From Ricordea florida (taxonomy: Eukaryota; Cnidaria; Anthozoa; Corallimorpharia; Ricordeidae): DNA of 64,000 nt. The notes below the pieces were generated by a model, which saw only the letters and a list, made by a program, of their open reading frames with translations, was not told where the DNA came from and did not search any database. Where the stretch lies: assembly GCA_949710005.1 (NCBI GenBank), contig OX453279.1, positions 26,741,762 to 26,805,761 on the forward strand, in the 5' to 3' direction. The translations under genes and the position numbers were made by a program. Below, in pieces: positions 11,101-25,503 of this stretch. Numbering within the stretch: the stretch's first letter is position 1; every line of letters begins with the position of its first letter.

Positions 11101-14100
11101 GGCGCCTTTCTCAAGGAGCTTTGTTCGCAGGCTGTTCGATAAACACTTCTCTATCACTTGATCTCTGATGTTTTCATCTATTTTCTCTTCAAATTGACAG
11201 TAATCTGCTTTCTGTCGAAGTCTTGTAACGTACTGGTCGATAGATTCAGTGGGAAGTTGTGCCATATTTCTAAACAAGTGTCGCTCAAATGGGACATTCA
11301 CTTGAGGTGTGAAGTGCTGCTCGAGTTGTTTCATAGCGACAGTAAACACGGTTTCGCCTTCCCCTGGTTCTGGGGCTGCAGGTAACGTGAAATATACATC
11401 TTGTAAATCCATACCTCCACAGTGAAGGAGTAAAGCTTTCATCTGCTTCGGATCCTTAACTCCTTTTCCTTCTACAAAAAACTCAAATGCTCGACGCCAT
11501 TTCCTCCATCATGCTCCGACTGTCGTGGGTTCTCCTTTGCAGTCAAATAAAGGTATCCCTCCCAGATCTGTCTGTATTGCTGTCGTCATGCTTTCTGATG
11601 ATAATCCTCGTCGCCAAATTGTACTATCTCAACGGATTAGTACGGATTGAGAAACCTATAACAACTGTTTCCTGCAACACGCCATCTTTATTCAACCAGG
11701 ATCCTCCGGTTCTTACCCACAATGCATGCTGATACAACTCAATGGTATTTTGCTAATACAAAGACACTACAGAGACTTATTGGAGCAAGGCCAAGATTTA
11801 TGGGACAAACATCCTGGATTTCAATGTCAAAATCAAAGGGTTGTTAAGTAAAGAAAATGGCATATTTTGACCATGAAGAATTTAATATATGTAATTTTCT
11901 GAGGCTCAAACTTAGATATCTTAATTATCTCATAATCCTCACTTAGTAGTGTTACAATGTTGTGACAAGATTCAAAACTACCTTTTTAAAAATACAGTAA
12001 TGTAATACCTAATACAATAGTCAATTAGCATCAATCATTATAGTTAATTTTCTTTTGTCAATTTAATTAATGAAAATGAAATTATTACTAAACATTATGG
12101 GTAATTTTTACCAATGCCAGCAATTACTTAACGTGAAATAGCCTAATTTATTTTAAGTATGCTTTCCTTGAGTTATTGAAAATTGTTTAATTTTTCACAA
12201 AATTGTGGCATTTTGAAAAGCAGGTATGTAAGTTTACAACATGAATTAATTTCTGAATACACCAGTTATAATGTATTCATTTTGTAAAAATATCTTTTTG
12301 TCATTTCTCTTACAGTGACAATTGAAACCAAATGCAAACTTGCAAAGCTGTTATCATCTGTAGAGGCATTTTTAAAAGAAGCTGACGGAAATACCTGCTG
12401 TTTTGTTTATCTCGTGGGAGTTGTAATAAATGTACGTATAATTTTCATAGTTACAATTTAGAAAGTAATTGTTAAAGGCTTAGCTTACCAATCAACAACT
12501 GTCAACAAACAATTATAGCGAAGAATGCCGACAAGCAGAAAGAGTCCGGGCTCGAGAAAACAGGCAAAATGTTAACAAAGAACGCCGAGAAGCGGAAAGA
12601 CTCCGTGCTGTGGAAAACAGACAAAATTTTAGCGAAGAACGCCGAGAAGCGGAAAGACTCCGTGCTGTGGAAAACAGACAAAATTGTAGCGAAGAACGCC
12701 GAGATACCCTGCTAAAAGCCATGCAAGAGAGAAACCTCGGCTCGTAGGGTAAAGCAGAGAAGTTTAAAGTGAAATGAAATTAGTGCTAAACGGGAGCCCC
12801 GCTTTTAGGCTTGGCTAAATCTATATATTATGTATAATTATTGTCTTTAGCCTCCAAAAATGCAGAGAATTTTTTTTTATTGTTGCCATTTTTGCATGGT
12901 TAAATCTCAGGAAATTTCAGGAGGAATTTTATTTCCGAAAAAAAAAAGACGTGGTAGCCTTGCATTAATTTTGTCATATTTTTTTACAATCATGAATTAT
13001 TTGTGAACGTGGTTTCATTTAAGGTCATTAATTTTGAAAAATACACGTGATTGAATCAATAGATATCAAGTATTAAACTTTAATGAAAGAATAAGTATAA
13101 GAATATAGTACTGCACGAGCCCTGTAAATAAATAGATTATGATAAAGGAGAAAATTCTGAGGGCATCAAACAAGGGAATTTTTTTGGACACAGCAATGAA
13201 ATAACAAACTGTTTCACTTTAACATTTTAACCCTTTCCCTCCTTAACAGTAACTTTATAGAATTTACTCTCGCTAACACCAGACGATTTTAGGGGGGACC
13301 CCGTAGAAGTTAAAGGGTTAAAAACTATCTCTCTTAACCCTTCCCCTCCTAAATGTGACTTTATAGATTTTACTGTGGCTAGTGTCAGATGATAATTTTA
13401 CTCATCAAAGGGAGACCCCTTAGAAGTTAAAGGGTTAAGGAGTGAATTATTATGTTATGTATCATTACAAAATGTTATTTTCATACAGTGAAAATCTGCG
13501 AGATTTTCACGTGTGAACATATCATATTTTTACTCCTAAGCTCACCCGGATTTTTTTAAGTCCCAATATCAATATTCATTTTTAACTCGTGGATACGCGA
13601 AGCGCATTTGCGAGTTTTTGTGGGGACTCCGATATGCAAATTGTCACTCACTCACTCACTCACTCACTCACTCACTCACTCCAGTGTAGACACTCTTCGT
13701 AATTAGTCGGAAAGAACTCGGGAGGACCGATATGAAGACGACAATTGTCGTCACCGAAGTCTACTGATCAAAGTTCACGCTGAAAGCGTATCGTACCGGT
13801 GCCAGACTTTGTAATGATTTTGTACGATTAGCGAGGCCCTGTTAGGGGTAAATTTCGACAAGCGACATGGCCTTGAAACGGCAACATGGAGGAGCTGAAA
13901 TGGCGACGAACGACGAGCGGCTCACAGGACATTACGACAGCGACCTTCGACCTTCGGAAATTGCGACGTGAAAAGGTTTGAAACTCAGACGTGCGACATA
14001 AAGAACCTCACTAACAGGGCCTCATTAGCGGTCTTACTAAAATCAAAAGGAGTTTAAATGTTTCCAGTTAGGACAATGGCCAACTTGGAGACTGAATTTT

Positions 14101-17100
14101 ATGAGCCTTTGACTCGGCCAGGCGCTAAACGTGAACAGATGATAACTATTCGCTCTTCCGACGTTGACCACCCCCAAGATTACAAGCAGTAAATGAATTT
14201 CATTTGGCTCGAAAGTGATCTGAAGATGAGAAAATCTCTTGCTAATGTAGTAAGCTTTGATGAGAACTCATAGAGCGAAATGAGCACTTGAATGAGAACT
14301 TATATGAGCGAAATGAGCTCTTGGTATTGAACGAAACGACTCCGACTGAAAACAGAATAAATTGACGAATCCATGATGTGAAACCGAAGAACTTCTGTGG
14401 CCAACCAGGATAAGAAACATCGCATGGAGGACTTTTCTACTGATTTAAGTGTTAGTACTAACAGGAATGGAGTTGGAGAAGTATGTCAACATTTACCATT
14501 TTAAAAATATGGAGGCGCATGCCGTGACGGAGAACCATGAAGATTACAAATTATGTAAGAAAGTCATTAAAGGGTTCGAAAAGAGTAAGTCATATAGAAA
14601 TGTATTAAGCGTTATATTATATACAATACACCACAAGCCGTTACAACGAAAAGTTTTCTGTCTTGATTTCCGAATTACCTTGAAGTGAACTAGATTGTGT
14701 TGAAGTAGACATGTTGGAAAAATAGGCTTACCTGTTTTGCTTACTGTTGTGTGACTCATCATATTTTATTGTAAAAACAAGAAGTTATAAGGATAAAAAC
14801 AAAGATGTATTGCTGTATTAATGATGGCAAGTGTGATTCAGCCTTTTAAGTGCAACCCTGAATATATATACCACTGATAACCTAAAATGAGATGATAATG
14901 TAAATAAACTAATTCAACTTGATAAAGGATTGAGAGTCTTAAAGATCATCACTAACATACTTTGCAAAAATGCAAGAAAGACTTGTTTGGTATGATTCGT
15001 CAGCTGGGCAATCCTACATGGTTTTGTTCATTATCAGCTGCAGAATCAAAGTGGATATTTCTGTTGAAAACATTGAATAGACTTGTAGACAACAAAAACT
15101 ATAATGATGATAAAATTGACAATGTCATATTGGCAACAAAATTCAGACCTTATTCAGAAGGACCCTGTTACATGTGTTAGAAACTTTGAACACACAGACA
15201 GTGAGCAGCAGGATACCAGAACTACATTTGGTTTCAGTACCATTTAATCCTGTATCCTTATGTTAAGTTATCAAATTTTTTAACAACTGTATGCTTGCCA
15301 CCTGCCTTATAACTGATGCCTAGTGTAGTCAAATGATTGGCGTCATGTACTCACTGTATGTTTATTTCAAAAAGCTACTCAGCTCCCTGGTCACTTTTAT
15401 GTTGTGATTACAGATTATTAAAATTATCTTCAAGTTCATTCAATCACAACTCTGAAAAAAAACCTCGTTAATTTTTAAATTATTTATTTTTTCTCTGTTT
15501 TGTGAACATATCCACGAGTTCACCATAGTCCTACTTTGATTTCCTAACTGTTCTCATGTACGTGTTTATGTTGAATATCAATACAACTCTTTTTGGGTGA
15601 TCATTTTTGTTATTCTCATAACATGAATGGTTTATGAACAGTGAATATTGTAATGAGAAATTGGATGCTGGTCACTGCTGGGGTTAAAAGGGTTCAGTAG
15701 GTTTTTGCACGTCACAGTTTAACTCAGAAAAAAAGGAATTGAAGTTCCCCCATTATAGTGGAAGATAAAGCTATGATTCGTGAAAATAAAGCATTTGATG
15801 ATCAAGGAATTTTTGTTTATAATCATCAAATACTCCCTTTTCTCTTAATTCTAGGTAAATGGAGATAACTACCTTCTTCCAGCTGATATTAGGGACATTT
15901 CCTGCAGAGCTGATCTGATTCACGGTGCACTCAGTATTAATCAGTTGGTAAAACAACTTAGCAGTGCTTTTGTAAGTATACCTCTGAAGAAAAATGTTAT
16001 TCAGCAACCCCTCCATCTCTCCATGTGCAACTCCATTATGAAACTACGCACTCTGACTTATTCATGTCTAAGTAGTTTAGTTTGTGATATGTTAATTCAT
16101 ACATACATAAGTTATAATACACTTGGGCAGCCTGCTAGACCACTCTCTTTTAAGTTTAGTTGGTAATTTGTATATTCAAAGGCTCTGAATTCTTGTAGGT
16201 GCACAAACAACAGTGAGGAAACTCTCATATCTACGAAAATCTCCAAATAAACCCGTATTATATTAGTAAAAATCTACTTGTAGACTAATGCAAATGCCAT
16301 AATCTGTTTGGCTGAGCTACTGCAAACTATCAGCCATTTAAGGTCGTTTTCAAAATGGTGACGTATGGGTGCTTTTAGTGAAGCTTCACAGGAAGATTGA
16401 GTATTTTGGTGTTTTTTTCACTGACACATGATTTGTTTATTATGATTTTCACTAAAACAATTAGATTATTTGCTCTCGATTTCCATGAGGTGATAGGTAG
16501 TTTATTCGGCCTTCAGCCTCATCAACTATCACCCATAGAAATCTTGAGCTCATAATTTAATTCATAAATATGTTGCAGTTATATGTAGCTACATGTAAAT
16601 CCATCTAACCTCTCTATCAAGCCACCGACAAAGGTACCTTGAATAAATACATAAATACATAGAGGATTTATAGCAAGTTATGCATTGTTACAGCAATTCT
16701 AAGCTTACTGGACTCTTTTAGGTAAACTTACCAATTTGAATTTTTAATGTTGATTACTGCCAGTACTGTAACCATTATTGTTTAATGTTAATTGAAGGGG
16801 CACCTGGAATAAGCCAAGTGATTTCTGATCAGCTGGTCAATTCTCCTTCCAATCTATCCAGTATTTGCATGGAAACTGGGCAGAGAATTTAACACTGGAA
16901 CAGTAATCACTTATAGGGTCTTATTCCACACACCCCTTTAATAATAATAATAATTATAATAATGATAATATTATTATTATTAATTTATTACTGGTATTAT
17001 GATTATTGTTATTATATTATGTACGGTCACTTCTCTAAATGATGATTATTCAATTCAGATTAATTATCACCAGTCATTGCACTTAAAAAATGATGTCAGC

Positions 17101-20100
17101 AGCCTGCACCTGGTCTATCTTGTGGCTGATTAAATAATGGCCACTGAAAATTCAGCTAAAAAAAAGACCAAGTAAAACTGTGAAGAAGGTAGAAGTATGT
17201 CTACGACTGACTGCCTTTTGCAAAATAAATCAGAGTAATTAAAAGGCTCAGGACTCAAACAACTCCTTAAATTCTTGGTCATTTTAAAAGTGCTCAAAAA
17301 TGGCTGAAATTTCAATGGCACACTTGATTTTTTAGGATTTCTTGATTTTTTTCTTGCTTCTGAAGTTTTTTCGAAGGTTTGTGCTGCCTTTTTGAGGACA
17401 TATTAAGTATTTTTTTCTTTTTAGATGCAAATCGTGATGGTGGATAATGTCAAGCAGGATGGGGGTGAATCAGTACCTTTGAATTACCTCAGTAATCCTT
17501 GTGGATTGACTCCAATTTGTCCTCCACCCAATGCAGTCATTTCCTTCCCATCTGCTCCAGGAAAGCAACTTCCAGATGAAAAAAGGCTGTAAGTATCCAA
17601 AAATTATAATTTCTTTAAAATATAGCAACTTGTTTCAACTGGTCGAGCTACATTTGGGTTATTGAAGTCAAGATGGCTACTGCACAGTGGGCAAGTTCTC
17701 TTTTACATTTTTGTTGTCCGAGATGTGGTAAAGTTCAATAAAGACCCAACAAAGAACTCCACAAATATGCAGCCATCTTGATTGAACAAGCATGGTCAAT
17801 AAAGGATTATATGGGCATTTTGTGTTGTCTCGCATAACAAAGCAGGAAATCCGAAGCACTGGCAAGATAGGCCCATATCTTGCCCAACCAGGTGGCCTAT
17901 CAGAACTCAGGATTTGCCTCACCTTGCCACTTGCAGAACCAACCCTATAATAAAAGAACTTATGGCAACCATCTTTAGACCAGCAACTGAAAGTCTTAAA
18001 GTGTGAGCTAAAATAATTTTGAGTTTTGAAGTGTAGCTTACAAAGACATAAGTGATGACAAATAATAATTGCATTTATTATGTTGCTGGTTCTACTAACA
18101 GGCAAAGTGAGATGAATCCTGTGTTCTGATTGGCTGCCTGGGCAGACAAGATGGACCTATCATGCCCACTCAAAACAAAATGACCGTATAATACAAGTAA
18201 ATCCTTTATTGACCAAGCTTGTTCAGTCAAAGTGCTTTGCTTTGTTTTGTTTTACTTTATGTTATGTTTTGATTTATACAGGAATGTAGAAATGTATCAC
18301 TCCATTTTCCCAAGACCTGTTTATCATTAGACTTGATTAAAAAAAGTCTTTTTTTCCATATTTGTGAACATTTGTTCTTGGCAGTAGCTCCCGATACCTC
18401 AAACTCCCGATAACTCAAACATTTTTTTCCAGTTTCCTTTAGTTTGAATTGCAAATTGCAAATTTGCATTATTAGCCTACTTATAGGAATAGTAACTTAA
18501 ACAATAACATAAACAAAAATGATGCAAATGAATATATGAAAGACCATATATTTGAACTGCGGATTAATATGTAATAACATTAAATGGTCATTGCAGTTAT
18601 GTACACAACTTCAGCAACTGTGAAATTAAAGCCTGAAAAAAAAAATCCAGGCCTGAACGGGATTCGAACCCATGACCTCTGCGATACCGGTGCAGTGCTC
18701 TACCAACTGAGCTATCAAGCCAACTGGGAGTTCGTAATATACCCGTAGATGAAGAAGAATGATGCAAATGAATATATGAAAGACCATATATTTGAACTGC
18801 GGATTAATATGTAATAACATTAAATGATCATCGCAGTTATGTACACAACTTCAGCAGCTGTGAAATTAAAGCCTGAAAAAATAAAATCCAGGCCTTAACG
18901 GGAATCCAGGCCTTAACGGCCTTAATAGCTCAGTTGGTAGAGCACTGCACCAGTAATACATAATTACCTTCTTCATCTACGGGTATATTACGAACTCAAA
19001 ACATGACCAGCTCCCAGTTGGCTTGATAGCTCAGTTGGTAGAGCACTGCACCGGTATCGCACAGGTCATGGGTTCGAATCCCGTTCAGGCCTGGATTTTT
19101 TTTTTCAGGCTTTAATTTCACAGCTGCTGAAGTTGTGTACATAACTGCGATGATCATTTAATGTTATTATAAACAAAAATATAATATTAATAAGATAATC
19201 AAACTAAATATGGCTTTGAGAGGAGACTGCATTTACCATATTTTGATTTAATCCACAGGTTGTTCATAAGAAGTGCCATAAAGCATGTGCCTGCACAAGA
19301 AATTTCCCTCATAGAGTTCTTTGATAATATCAGACATGATGTGAGCCAGGAAAGCAGCTGCTGTCCTGTGGAATTTACCCTTCATATGCCTTCTTATCGC
19401 CAGTTGTGCCAATCTCCTGCAACAAGCCAAGGTTAGTAAGGCATTTAGAAATTATTACAAGGCACCATAACTCGCCAGGGGCTGTTACGTTTTGAATTAT
19501 TGGGTGTTAATGCTCAGCTGGGACCCCCCCCCCCCCCCCAACCCTTAGACTCAACTCCCAAATCTATCTCTTATAGCCAGATCTAGTGTTTCCAGTGAAA
19601 GCCATCTATTGACAGAGGCTTTCTTTGCTATCAAACTGAGTTGCAGGTAAATTTAACTTTGCGTATTTTATTTTTTTGAGTGGTAATTCCCAGTTTCCCT
19701 TGTCTAATCTTCAACCACTTGATCAGTTTCCTGGAAAATGATACTCAATTCTAGAGCCAAACTCTGATTTCTGTACCCAGACTTAACTTTTTGGAACCCA
19801 ATGTACTCCTTACAGCAGCACATAGCTGCATAACCCCATACATGGCTGTATAAAACTGGACAACTTCTGTTTTTTTTGTTTTCCTTGAAGGTTTGCCATG
19901 TCATGCCATAATATTTGCAAACTCAAAGTATCAAAAACACAACTTTGGACCCAGCGTATATGCAGAGACATCAAATCTGCGCGCTGCTTTGTTAAAAGCT
20001 GGCTGGAACTGTGGTATGTGTTATTGAGGGACACATTTAACACCAATTTTGTTGGTGAGATTTGCGTTAGGAACAGTCTTTGTGAATAAGACTAATAAGA

Positions 20101-23100
20101 TTAATTACTAGTGTAGCCAGGGCTATGAAAGTGCGATCGTAGTAGGAAATTCGATTCTCCCACTGCGTATTGCCTCGGAAGAGGCTCACTTTCTTAGCAT
20201 CAAAAAGGCCGTGCAATCGGAAATAAATGACATAGATAGTTGTAAGCGTTGAATCTCATAATTGAGAAACGAAGATATTACCAACACAGATGCAATCTCG
20301 AACTGCTAGCATTGAATACTGTGCTGCATTATCCTACAAGAGTTGGTTGACCTCTGACACGTCAACGCGCGACACAGCCCCAGACCGTGAATCAAGTCTT
20401 TGGGATAATCAAACGAATTGATAATTAACAATTAGATTATGGGCTCGAGATTTCTATGGGCTGATAGTTGATGAGGCTATCACCTCTTAGTATCACCCAA
20501 CCAGTGGACTGATACAAATGCCGCAATCTGATTGGCTACGCTACTAGAGGACTATCAGTAATAGTCCTCGAGTAGCGAAATTCGTGGCGCTTTCTTTTGT
20601 TTTATTCCCAAATAAATCTTTCTTCAACTTGCATTTGCTAACTTTATTATTGCTTTTTCTGTCCGACTAGTTGGGTGATACTAAAACAATTAGACCCTTC
20701 GCCCTCAAGGGCTGCGGGTCTAATTGTTAAATAGAAATCTTGAGCTCATAATCTAATTGTTTTAGTAAAAATCATAACCAACAAATTATGTATCGGTGAA
20801 AAAAAAGTACAAAATACTCAATCTTACTGCGAGACTTCGCTAAAAGCGCCCAGACTTCGCCATTTTGAAAACGATCTTCAACCAAGTGCTGTCGAATGGT
20901 TATGACTGGAATGCATACTTCAAGATAAGGTGAGGCATTTCGTGACACATATTCAATAAAGGTTATTTCAAAATAAGGCGAGAAATTTGGTCACGTTACA
21001 TGGTATATCGCGTTGTCATCGTGTATAGGCCAACATACTCTGCGGAGCATCCCGTGACTACGAGTGTTTTCTTTCATGAATTCTCAGTCTATCTCGAGTC
21101 GTTAGTCATGTGTAATGAGTTACTGTTAATATGTGGTGATTTTAACATTCATGTGGACGTTCCATCAGACGCTGACACCATCCGGCTCAAGGACCTGTTG
21201 AACTCTATGGGTCTGGTACAGCATGTCAAACGACCCACGCACATACATGGCCACACCTTAGACTTAATTATCACACGGCAGGCTGACGATATTGTGGACG
21301 TTGAGCCCCTTCCTGAGAGATATTTCTCTGATCATGCTGCCGTGATATGTAAGCTGAGTGAGGGGGACATTGGGGGGAACCCAATACCGCAATACCGTAA
21401 GAAAAAAATGCAAATACCGAAATACCGAGTGCAAAATCTACAAAATACCGATACCGCACTTTTAATCGGCCACGCTTAAAGTTGTATCCACCTAGTGCGT
21501 TCAGTTATCTCTCTTATGTGCCGATGTTTTCGTATCAAAGAAATTTTTGTAGAGCAACAATGATATGAAACAAATCACGATTGGTTTGCTATGTTACGCA
21601 AACTTCGGAACTAGTTATGACGAGAAGTGTGAACACCGTGACTTCAACTGAACCGCAATACCGCGAAATATGTTTTTTTACCGATCACCGTCAGTCAAAA
21701 CGACGAAAAACCGCATACCGTAGGGCTACCGCATACCGCAATACCGTAGCTTGGGACTTGAATTGCCGAAATACCGCCTGAAAATAAACCCAATACCGCA
21801 ATACCGTAAACCCCAATGTCCCCCTCCTAAGTGTGGCGAAGCCTCCGCTAAGAATTTAACATGCTGAATACAGGAAACTCAAATCAATTGATATACGAAA
21901 CTGAAAGAAGATATCCGTAATTCTCAGCTATATTAAGACCCGCCTAATGATTTGAACATGCTGCTCGACTGTTATAACACGACTTTAAGATCACTATTAG
22001 ATGATCACGCGCCCGTTTGTTTTCGTCATGTCTCCGGTCGACCCAGGCCCCCATGGTTCAATGAAGACATAATTCAGGCCCGTAGGGACAGGAGGAAGAC
22101 CGAGAGAAGATGGAGGGCAAGTGGTCTCCAAGCAAATCTTGTAGTATTTAAAGCTAAGCGAAATTATGTCATACATTTGATGAATGAAGCTAGATGTACT
22201 TATTACAAGGAATTCATTGACAAGAACAGTTCGGACTAATGAAAGCTGTTCCGGGCTATCAAGAGCCTACTAAATCTGCAAGCGGACAAGTCTCTCCCAC
22301 CTCACACTGACGCCTCTGTTCTTGCAAATGAGATGGGTGAATACTTCATCCATAAAATAGTGGCTATTAGATCAAAGCTAGCTGGTGACACGGTCTCTCC
22401 TGCGGTTACTGAGCGGGCGCCTCACGGTTCATCGAGTAGTGATGACCTTGTCACGCTATCAGAGTTTCAGCCTTTCTCTGAAGAGGCTGTAAGGAAGATG
22501 GCTGTGGCTTCTATGAAGACATGTACTCTGGACCCTCTTCCATCATCCGTCTTGTTGGTTAGTATAGAGGAGTTACTTCCAGTGATTAGTAGGATGGTGA
22601 ACGTATCACTAGAGAATGGCTGCTTTGTAGATAACTGGAAAAGGGCAGTAGTACATCCTCTGCTCAAAAAATCTGGTCTTCAACTGATAAACAAGAACTT
22701 TCGGCCTGTGAGTAATTTACAGTTCACGTCCAAACTCACAGAGAAAGCGGTTGCAGTACAATTACAAGAGCACATGCTAGTCAATGGCTTGTTTTCAGTA
22801 TTGCAAAGTGCTTACCGCCAACATCATAGCACTGAAACCGCACTACTCAAGGTGAAGAACGATCTCCTAATGGCGATGGATAAAGGTCAAGTTACGCTGC
22901 TGGTGCTTCTCGACTTAAGCTCTGCATTCGACACCGTCGAACATGAGATCCTTCTGGAACGACTGAGGTCAACAATTGGATTGCGGGGGAAAGTACTTTC
23001 ATGGTTTGAGAGTTTGTCTATCAACGGAACTCTCTCAAAGCCGTTTGATTTGAAGTGTGGAGTTCCTCAAGGATCGTGCCTGGGCCCGCTTTTATTTACC

Positions 23101-25503
23101 CTATACGTGAGTGAGCTGTTCCAGATTCTAAAACCCCATCTGCCCTCCGTTCATACTTATGCTGACGATACTCAGTTGTATTTGTCATTTAAGCCCTCTT
23201 ACTCTTCCATTGAAGTCGAAGCTGTATCAGCCATGCAGAAGTGCATCTGCGATGTCCGAGCATGGATGAGGGAGGATCAACTGATGCTCAATGATGACAA
23301 GACTGAGTTCCAGATTATAGGTACTCGTCAGCAGCTCTCAAAAGTTTCAATCCAAAGCATCAAGATTGGGCAGACTGAAGTCTCTCCTGTAGCCTCTACG
23401 TGCAATTTAGGCACATGGTTCGATACTCATCTAGATATGGGAACTCGCATTACTTGACTTGTAGCAGCGCTTTCTATTATTTATACAATAAACGTCATAT
23501 TAGGAAATATGTATTAAGACAATCAACTGAGAAAGTAGTTCATGCTTTTATTAGTAGTAGATTGGATTATTGTAAAAGCCTTCTGCATGGAATCCCGGAA
23601 TATCAGACTATGAAATTGCAACGTGTTATGAATGCGAGTGCAAGACTTATATATCGTGCGCACAAGTTCTGTCATATAACACCTCTACTCGCAGAATTGC
23701 ATTGGTTACCAGTGCGCGCCAGGATACATTATAAGATACTCGTGATAACTTTTAAAATTTTGCATGGCCTATCACCTAAGTACCTCTCAGATTTAATTAG
23801 TATTCAACAGCCTTCGTCCTACCATTTGAGGCGCAACGACAATGGTCGTTTGTTGGAAAGACCAAGTGTGAAAGCCAAGAAAACATTGGGAGACAGAGCT
23901 TTCCAGTTAGCTGCCCCTTTCCTATGGAATAAGCTGCCAAGGTCCGCGCGCGAAGCAACGAACTTAGAATCTTTAGAACTTAGACTTTAATTAAGACATT
24001 TTTATTTAAGGAATCATTTCAGTTATCTTAGCATATCTATATCTTTATTTGTAATCATCTTTTACCCATTTAATGTAATTAACAAATAAAGAAGCCTAAG
24101 CTGTGTATTACACTGTGATAAAACACGACGGGCATTTGAGAACACGAGTGAAATGTAGAAAACACGAGCCGCAGGCGAGTGTTTTCTACATTTCTCGAGT
24201 GTTCTCAAATGCCTGGAGTGTTTTAATCACAGTGTAATACACGGCTTAGGCTTCTTTATTCGCTTTATGATATATATTTTACATGCCGCGAGTAGAAACA
24301 ACAAAGCACACAGATCGACAAACCGACGCCATTTAATACCAAATTCTCGACTTTTTTCGCTTCTTCTTCTTTATTTGTTTTATTATTCTCAGCTTCAAAA
24401 CTTTCTGCTGCTTCGCAGAGAATTCCAACATGAATTTCTTCAAAGAAAAATGTTTTTCGCCATCTCTTAGAGAATTGTCGACTAGAGGTATGTGACGAAA
24501 AACAATAAAACACGCTTTTTCTATGTTTTATACTCTGATAAAACATAGGTTTTTTACCAATCAGAGCGCGCGTAAGAACGTAGCTATATTATAAATATTT
24601 TTTATGATTTTGATAGAAAGATTTGTAAAATTTTAGTTATTAATTACTGTTGTGATGCGCTTTTGAATATTTTATAGAAAAGGCGCAATACAAATAATAA
24701 ATGTTGTTGTTATTATTGTTATGGAAATCCCTGATAACCTCAGTGTTAACCAGCTTCGGCAGATAAACAACACTGTTTACGCAGAGAATAACTGCTGGGT
24801 TAGGCACTGATCTGTAGTGATTAGGGTTAAGCGCTCACTCGAAATTGTCGACTTTCACATATTGTTGTGGTGATACCATAGAGATAACCTTCATTGTATA
24901 TGTGTCACGGACCACAATGCTTTAAGCTGCGGTAGAGCCTGGTTTTCAGCGGACTGCAATGCTCTGCGCTGTGAAAGAGCCTCGTTTTCAGCGGACCAGA
25001 ATGCAATGCGCTTTGGTAGAGCCTCGATTTGAAACAAAGACAACAACAAGAAAGGCCAGCACTATCATCTTACTTTTCGAGAAAGATTGACTTGTAGACG
25101 TATCATTTGTATATTGTAAAACCGTGCGAGTCGAAATGATGAGATTGAGACGGCGCTCTGTGGTTCTTTGGCTTATTTATTTTGCGACGCTGTGATCAAT
25201 GGCTGTTGCCTTGGTGGGGAGACGTGATTCACGGTCTTGCGCTGTGCCGCGCCGTGCCGTGCCGAGTCAGAGATCAGCTAACTCTTGTAGCATAATGCAG
25301 CATAGTATTCAACGCTAGCAGTTCGAGATTTAATGTCTGTTGTTAATATCTTCGCTTCTCAATTATGAGATTCAACGCTTACAAGTATCTATGTCATTTA
25401 TTTCCGATTGTACGGCCTTTCGGCATGTTAAGAAGGCGAGCCATTCTTCCTACAACGATCGCAGTCATAAATTTCCGCAGCACTTTCATAGCCCTGGCTA
25501 CAC

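Larger units (their letters stand above)
7226..11771 (-). mobile_element. Complete Ty3/gypsy LTR retrotransposon
   Basis: A 4546-bp element on the - strand. LTRs at 11620-11771 (5') and 7226-7377 (3') are 152 bp each, begin TG and end CA, and I see no difference between them. The target duplication GAGAC is at 7221-7225 and 11772-11776. The candidate primer-binding site lies at 11599-11616 (TGGCGACGAGGATTATCA), three bases inside the 5' LTR; I cannot assign the tRNA. The polypurine tract AAAAGGGGAGGGAT (7378-7391) abuts the 3' LTR. AATAAA is within the LTR (7293-7298, - strand). There is one gag-pol frame and no envelope gene. It sits in intron 3 of the death-domain gene, antisense to it. Identical LTRs imply recent insertion. 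Confidence 0.97.
21000..24720 (+). mobile_element. Degenerate non-LTR retrotransposon (CR1/Jockey-like), 5'-truncated
   Basis: The endonuclease C-terminal half is at 21000-21360 (LLICGDFNIHVD, DLIITR, SDHAAV). The link region is at 21952-22239 (RPRPPWFNEDI). Reverse transcriptase is at 22333-23457: motif A with D194/D200 (SAFDT), GVPQG at 243, YADD at 276-279 and LNDDKTEF. After a frameshift the C-terminal region is at 23400-23990 (LHWLPVRARIHYKI). Stops and frameshifts make it dead. A 466-bp TIR element interrupts the endonuclease. The 3' tail GGCGCAATACAAATAATAAA near 24690 suggests that the palindrome at 24085-24260 and following DNA inserted into the 3' UTR. Confidence 0.88.

Noticed and set aside
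13642..13681. CRISPR-like regular repeat
   Set aside because: A tetranucleotide microsatellite in animal intron DNA with no spacers.
18652..19091. Possible genuine tRNA genes
   Set aside because: Heads are embedded in repeated SINE bodies, occur in several diverged copies, and have a non-T base before the anticodon.
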